NCBI RefSeq assembly: GCF_001949145.1
Contig: NW_019091887.1
Span: 1-21,430, forward strand
Direction: 5' to 3'
Source of the DNA: Acanthaster planci
Taxonomy: Eukaryota; Echinodermata; Asteroidea; Valvatida; Acanthasteridae
Length of the DNA: 21,430 nucleotides
Of this stretch, positions 18,101 to 21,430 are shown piece after piece. A program made the position numbers and the translations under genes. The notes under the pieces are model-generated. The model did no database searches. It saw only the letters and a list, made by a program, of their open reading frames with translations, and was not told the DNA's origin. Position 1 is the stretch's first letter. Each line of letters starts with the position of its first letter.

Positions 18101-19080
18101 TTTTTTCCGGGTGGGAGGGGATTTCCAAGGAGAACGCACTCATCCGCAACAAACGTATAAACCATTAAAAGTTTAAAGGTTTAAAGGGCTGATTTCAATG
18201 TTTTCCCTTAATCTGAGATATTTATACCTGTTTATCTCTTTTTCTCCTTTCTTCCATTGTTTTATTTTGGTGCAGTTATTACAATAGCTTCCTGTGCATT
18301 AATCCAGTAAACAAATCTGTATTGTTGAATGCTTAGCAAATAAAGGCATCTGATAATTAAAATGATGTAAATTGAAGTTTCTGTTATTGCCTTGTGAGTT
18401 AATTAAGCAATGGTACAAAAATTCAACTGGCATATATAGAAAACATTTGGGTTTTCAGATTACGGAATTAATTTAATGGAGTTTTTGATCAAAATTGTAA
18501 AATGTTCAATATTAATGTGCAAATTCAACTAGAACGTTGACTATTTCCCAAACATGTTTTATTTTATCTTGCAATGTGGAAGGGTAATGACAGTACCACG
18601 ATATTATACTCAAACCCCTGAAAGAATAAGCACACCAACAAGGCAGTTTTATTGTGTGTGCTTGTGTCTCTCGACACAGCTTCAATTTTAATCAACGTTT
18701 AACTGTTCATCCGAAATACCAATACCACAGATTATGGGCAAACCGAATTAGGAAGTCATGCCATCTCAACAAAGATTACTTTAAGCGGTACCCAGACCAC
18801 CAACATATCAACAGTGGTTGTGATACCAAAGAACACAACTCAGGTATAGTGATACCCAATGACCACTTTTCACCAACACACCAACGGCCGTTGTGTAATC
18901 ATATTAGAGCAAACAAAACAATGTAATAGAACTATTAAGGTGCAAAGCACATGCAACCTGTTAGGCACCTGCCTAAACTAACGAAGCTTTACAAAATCAC
19001 ATTGCAAATGTGGTAAACTCTAGTTCCCTCCACTGGCACGTGTAGAGGGGAATAGCCCGTGTGGTACATCACTGGCCATG
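15113..19080 (+). other. 3' flank or 3' UTR, no supported gene
   Basis: About 4 kb of AT-rich sequence after the stop codon. The first part is presumably 3' UTR, but its end cannot be placed. Candidate AATAAA hexamers occur at 17502-17507 and 18339-18344; none stands close after the stop. The open frames at 15431-15867, 16320-16748, 16926-17255 and 18654-18926 are short and without domain features. A candidate MITE at 16020-16314 is listed separately. An imperfect direct repeat (GTGTGGTACATCAC near 19058, GTGTGGCACATCAC near 19133) straddles the right edge. Confidence 0.55.
16020..16314. mobile_element. Candidate MITE with 15-bp terminal inverted repeats
   Basis: CATTCCACTAGGAAA at 16020-16034 is the exact reverse complement of TTTCCTAGTGGAATG at 16300-16314, bounding 295 bp of AT-rich non-coding sequence. 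Size and structure suit a non-autonomous DNA transposon. No clear target-site duplication is seen beside the termini, so chance or an older foldback element remains possible. Confidence 0.45.
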
Positions 19081-19263
19081 AATCTATGGCAAAATATATC
19101 GACTATATTTAAAAAAAAAAATGAATCTGCCTGTGTGGCACATCACAGGGAACAAAACGATTGAGCGGCACAAAGTACGGAATAATGGAGCTTGACCTCT
19201 TCTGGGGCCGTAAATTACCACTCGCAAGTAACACGACCCACAGAAGAACGAGCCTTGCCCCTG

Positions 19264-19650
19264 AAATGAAACAGCGGAGATTCTGGAGAAAAAGGGCTTT
19301 CCCTCCGGAGAGAGGTGCAATCCGTCCCTGCGGTAAAGATTTGCTGCTGACCAATGAAATTGGGGGTGCTCCAACACACTAATCCCTAGCTTGTGACATT
19401 GAGACCGTGCCCAGCGGTTCGTTGCCCGCCGTACATGTTCCATCGATTTGGGGGACTGAGCACCATAATAAAAGAGCCGCGGCAATACGCATGACCAAAC
19501 CAAATTCGCATTCGGAAACCGCTGCCCATCGGCTGCCCATCGCACCAGCCAGTCTCCAACAATAAAGGCACACTCTCGCACGTGCACTCTCGCACGTGTG
19601 GCGCCAGACCTGAAAAACCAAATACATGGACGAAGCTTAACATGCTCAAC
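19264..19650 (-). pseudogene. SGNH-hydrolase-like domain of a retroelement (decayed)
   Basis: Minus-strand reading within a 223-codon open frame. It contains FIVGDWLVRWAAD (resembling the GDS block of SGNH hydrolases, Ser replaced by Trp), then NLVWSCVLPRLFYYGAQSP, a stretch ATNRWARSQCHKLGISVLEH, and LYRRDGLHLSPEGKPFF carrying the D-x-x-H block. Blocks II-III, normally tens of residues between the first and second segments, are absent, so an internal deletion is likely. SGNH-like modules of this type occur in tyrosine-recombinase retroelements. It lies directly downstream of the recombinase remnant on the same strand. A 14-bp tandem duplication (CACTCTCGCACGTG twice, 19571-19598) sits in its 5' part. 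Confidence 0.62.
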
Positions 19651-19689
19651 ACGCATTGAAGTTTGCCGGTGGAAAGGAGTAGAGGTAGG

Positions 19690-20270
19690 TGGCCAGTGCG
19701 TCCGAACGCCATTGACCCATGCGCAGTATATCGGCGAAGGGAACGCCCATTTCAAAGGCCGTTAAAGCTGCCCCCACGTGGAATGAGTGGAATCAATTGT
19801 GCGCATTGGTAAAATCGTAGTCTACTAACGCTATTTGCAACACCCTATTAATTTGATAGCGTGTGAGGGACTGGCTTTCCACATGACAAGAAAGTGGACC
19901 AAGTGTTCGCGGGCGACACTTTAGGTACGCGTGGCGCGCTTGAACTGAACAAAGAGAAGCATCAGTCCATCTGCCCACATGAACAAGTTGCGGGGGGCCA
20001 TGCTGGTTTGTCTTTGTCTGACACAAGGAGAGAATTACTCCCTCCCCGCCCTGTAGGAAGCGAAGATCTGAGATGTGCAAAACCGAGTCCTGCACATTTG
20101 ACCTAGAATGCGCTGCAAACTCACTAAGAAACCGAAGAACGCCAGCAGCATAGCTGAGCGGAATAGCGTCGCCTCATATTGGGATGAGCATACTGCGGGC
20201 TATATCTGCATGATGCTCGAGAGTAACGCCAGTGATATGGGAGTAGTAGGGATAGGACAGTTCTGGAGCA
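19690..20270 (-). pseudogene. Tyrosine recombinase of a DIRS/Ngaro-like element (decayed)
   Basis: Minus-strand frames together show the usual order. First SSQYEATLFRSAMLLAFFGFL (N-terminal helical part and the start of the Arg-I box). After a frameshift come VLHISDLRFLQGGEGVILSL then CQTKTNQHGPPQLVHV, ASLCSVQARHAYLKCRP, and GPLSCHVESQSLTRYQINRVL. After an in-frame TGA at 19793-19795 comes FHSFHVGAALTAFEMG, then FADILRMGQWRSDALATYLY. This is the tyrosine-recombinase catalytic region typical of YR retroelements. The Arg of the LR-x-S-E box is lost at the frameshift, and the H-x-x-R box reads HSFH, so the enzyme is dead. The final ATYLY keeps a plausible tyrosine nucleophile. Confidence 0.75.
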
Positions 20271-20386
20271 CCTCCCTTTTCCACCCAGTTTCTCCCTTTC
20301 ACCCACCACTCGCGCCGGGGATTCCCACTTCACTCACCTTGAACTCTTGACCCCGGCGCACTTTTTTGTCAAGAACTCGTGTCCCC

Positions 20387-21039
20387 AGGGCATACAACTT
20401 CTGCGACAAAGAATTCCTCGGTCAAGAACTCCACCACATCACTGCAGCGCTGCAACGTGACGGGTAGAAGCCAAGCCAAGTCAAGACCCAAGATCCCAGA
20501 TCCACCCCCGACCGAAGGGTCTCCTATACCCAAAGCCAACTAGTTAGGGCCCCTAGTTCCATTACCCTCCCCTACTTAGGCAATACCTCCCACCACATCC
20601 AGCGGATTCTCCACAAGCATGGTATTCAAGTTTTTCACACAGCCCCACTACAGTTGCATTACCTGCTCACTTCGCACAAGGACCGACAGGACCCCCATCG
20701 CAGACCGGAGGTGTACAGAATTCCTTGCCAACGCGGCAAAGTGTACATCGGCAAGACGGGCAGGGACCCCCCTACCCGAATCAACGAGCACAAAGCCCAT
20801 GGTGGGAAGGTAGAGCTGGAAAAGTCGTCAACAATTAAGCACTCCCACACTGAAGACCATCAAATCAACTGGAGCCAAGCTGAACTTATCACCAGCATCG
20901 AACGATGGTACCCCGCCGCATTAGAGAAGCCATGGAAATCACCAAGCACGACACAGTTCCCCGAGACATCGGCTTCAACATCAGCGATATCTGGCGCCCC
21001 ATCCTCACATCCCAGTCCAATGGGTCTCCTATACCCTAG
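20387..21039 (+). pseudogene. Penelope-like RT C-terminus and GIY-YIG endonuclease (broken)
   Basis: One frame runs from RAYNFCDKEFLGQEL and HHITAALQRDG, past a TAG stop at 20465-20467, through LPYLGNTSHHIQRILHKHGI (end of the RT thumb region), to the GIY-YIG domain: VYRIPCQRGKVYIGKTGR with the GVY-x-I and VYIG-x-T-G-R cores, then TRINEHK, then IKHSHTEDHQINW and SIERWYP. A one-base loss at about 20911-20914 shifts the frame; the continuation REAMEITKHDTVPRDI, then IWRPILTSQSNGSPIP, ends in TAG at 21037-21039. The GIY-YIG nuclease normally nicks target DNA for retrotransposition; this copy is inactive. Confidence 0.8.
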
Positions 21040-21249
21040 GACTCCCAACTATTCACTCTCCCACTGCCAACTCCAACTGACACGCTCTGGTAAACACACA
21101 CACAGGGCATGCAGCCCCAGGATCCAGTGCAGCATCCATTGTTCCCGCCATCACTGTTCCCGCCTTAACGCTTCACCGAGCTAATCCCTACATCTGGATC
21201 CCTCTCTACACCATATAAGCTCCACTCCCAGTTAGAATCCTGCAGTTTC

Positions 21250-21280
21250 CTGAAGACGGACATAGAACATTGTTCGAAAC
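21250..21280 (+). ncRNA. Hammerhead-ribozyme-like core in the Penelope-like tail (tentative)
   Basis: CTGAAGA (21250-21256) matches the hammerhead CUGANGA box. After one extra base comes a stem GGACA/TGTTC (21258-21262 and 21271-21275, with one G-U pair) and then GAAAC (21276-21280), matching the GAAA box. Penelope-like elements are known to carry hammerhead motifs. I could not identify the cleavage-site strand or stem III with confidence, so this may be only part of the motif. Confidence 0.35.
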
Positions 21281-21430
21281 GTCGAGTTATTCCCCGGTTC
21301 TTCTCAGAACCACACATACTCAAAGAAGAGATAAATACATGGTGTTACCGCAATCCTTACTATAAATTTACTGAATTTGTTTTAAATGTTTGACGGTTTT
21401 TCTGAAGGCTGCCAAAGTTGGCCGAGTAAT

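Larger units (their letters stand above)
20350..21400 (+). mobile_element. Penelope-like element, 5'-truncated copy
   Basis: Plus-strand remnant starting within the C-terminal part of the reverse transcriptase and running to the 3' tail. It is the same family as the fragments at 2150-3095, shown by the shared KHDTVP segment, the CCTGAAGACG tail motif and GTTCTTCTCAGAACC. The boundary with the minus-strand recombinase element lies near 20345. Base composition is clearly GC-richer than the receptor introns, suggesting a younger insertion. The 5' three quarters of the element are missing. Confidence 0.78.

Noticed and set aside
1-21430. CRISPR array, bacterial operon, tRNA or rRNA genes
   Set aside because: None seen. 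Repeats are irregular or satellite-like, genes are spliced, and no cloverleaf or rRNA motif was noticed by eye.

Overview
The window is animal nuclear DNA. It holds a large intron-rich gene with canonical GT-AG introns, followed by a repeat-rich flank. The Tie-like extracellular modules, the Penelope-like retroelements and the tyrosine-recombinase element point to an invertebrate metazoan, plausibly a deuterostome such as a lancelet, echinoderm or hemichordate. I cannot fix the species from sequence alone.

Positions 2-15112 (+): one multi-exon gene whose 5' end lies outside the window. I traced 18 coding exons. All boundaries are GT/AG and all phases agree. Total coding length is 2697 nt, giving 898 residues plus TAA. 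The product is a single-pass receptor protein tyrosine phosphatase: end of one Ig-like domain, a second Ig-like domain, an EGF/laminin-EGF block closely resembling that of the Tie angiopoietin receptors, one FN3 domain, a transmembrane helix with a KRKRR stop-transfer signal, a long juxtamembrane segment with repeated YEVP and Y-x-S motifs, one PTP catalytic domain and a short basic tail with YVNI. The ectodomain therefore looks like that of a receptor kinase, but the cytoplasmic enzyme is a phosphatase. Several active-site-loop residues are atypical (Tyr to Asp in the pTyr loop, Gly to Glu in the QGP motif, Ala to Asn in the P-loop), while the WPD Asp, the catalytic Cys and the P-loop Arg are kept.

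Introns carry most of the other structure. Intron 3 (1961-4054) holds two 5'-truncated Penelope-like fragments placed head to head. Intron 8 (5810-7790) holds a family of short TCTTCGTGAAAACT repeats and a perfect 32-bp inverted repeat. The last intron (11996-14974) holds a tandem array of about 140-bp units with two palindromes per unit, plus further TGACGTCA palindromes.

Positions 15113-19080: AT-rich 3' flank or 3' UTR without a supported gene, including a 295-bp candidate MITE with 15-bp terminal inverted repeats.

Positions about 19080-21400: GC-richer mobile DNA. On the minus strand is a decayed tyrosine recombinase followed by an SGNH-hydrolase-like domain, an arrangement I associate with Ngaro/DIRS-type elements. 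It abuts, near 20345, a plus-strand 5'-truncated Penelope-like element carrying the end of the RT and a GIY-YIG endonuclease, with a tail resembling part of a hammerhead ribozyme core. These elements are remnants (stops, frameshifts, internal loss) and have no evident functional link to the receptor gene.
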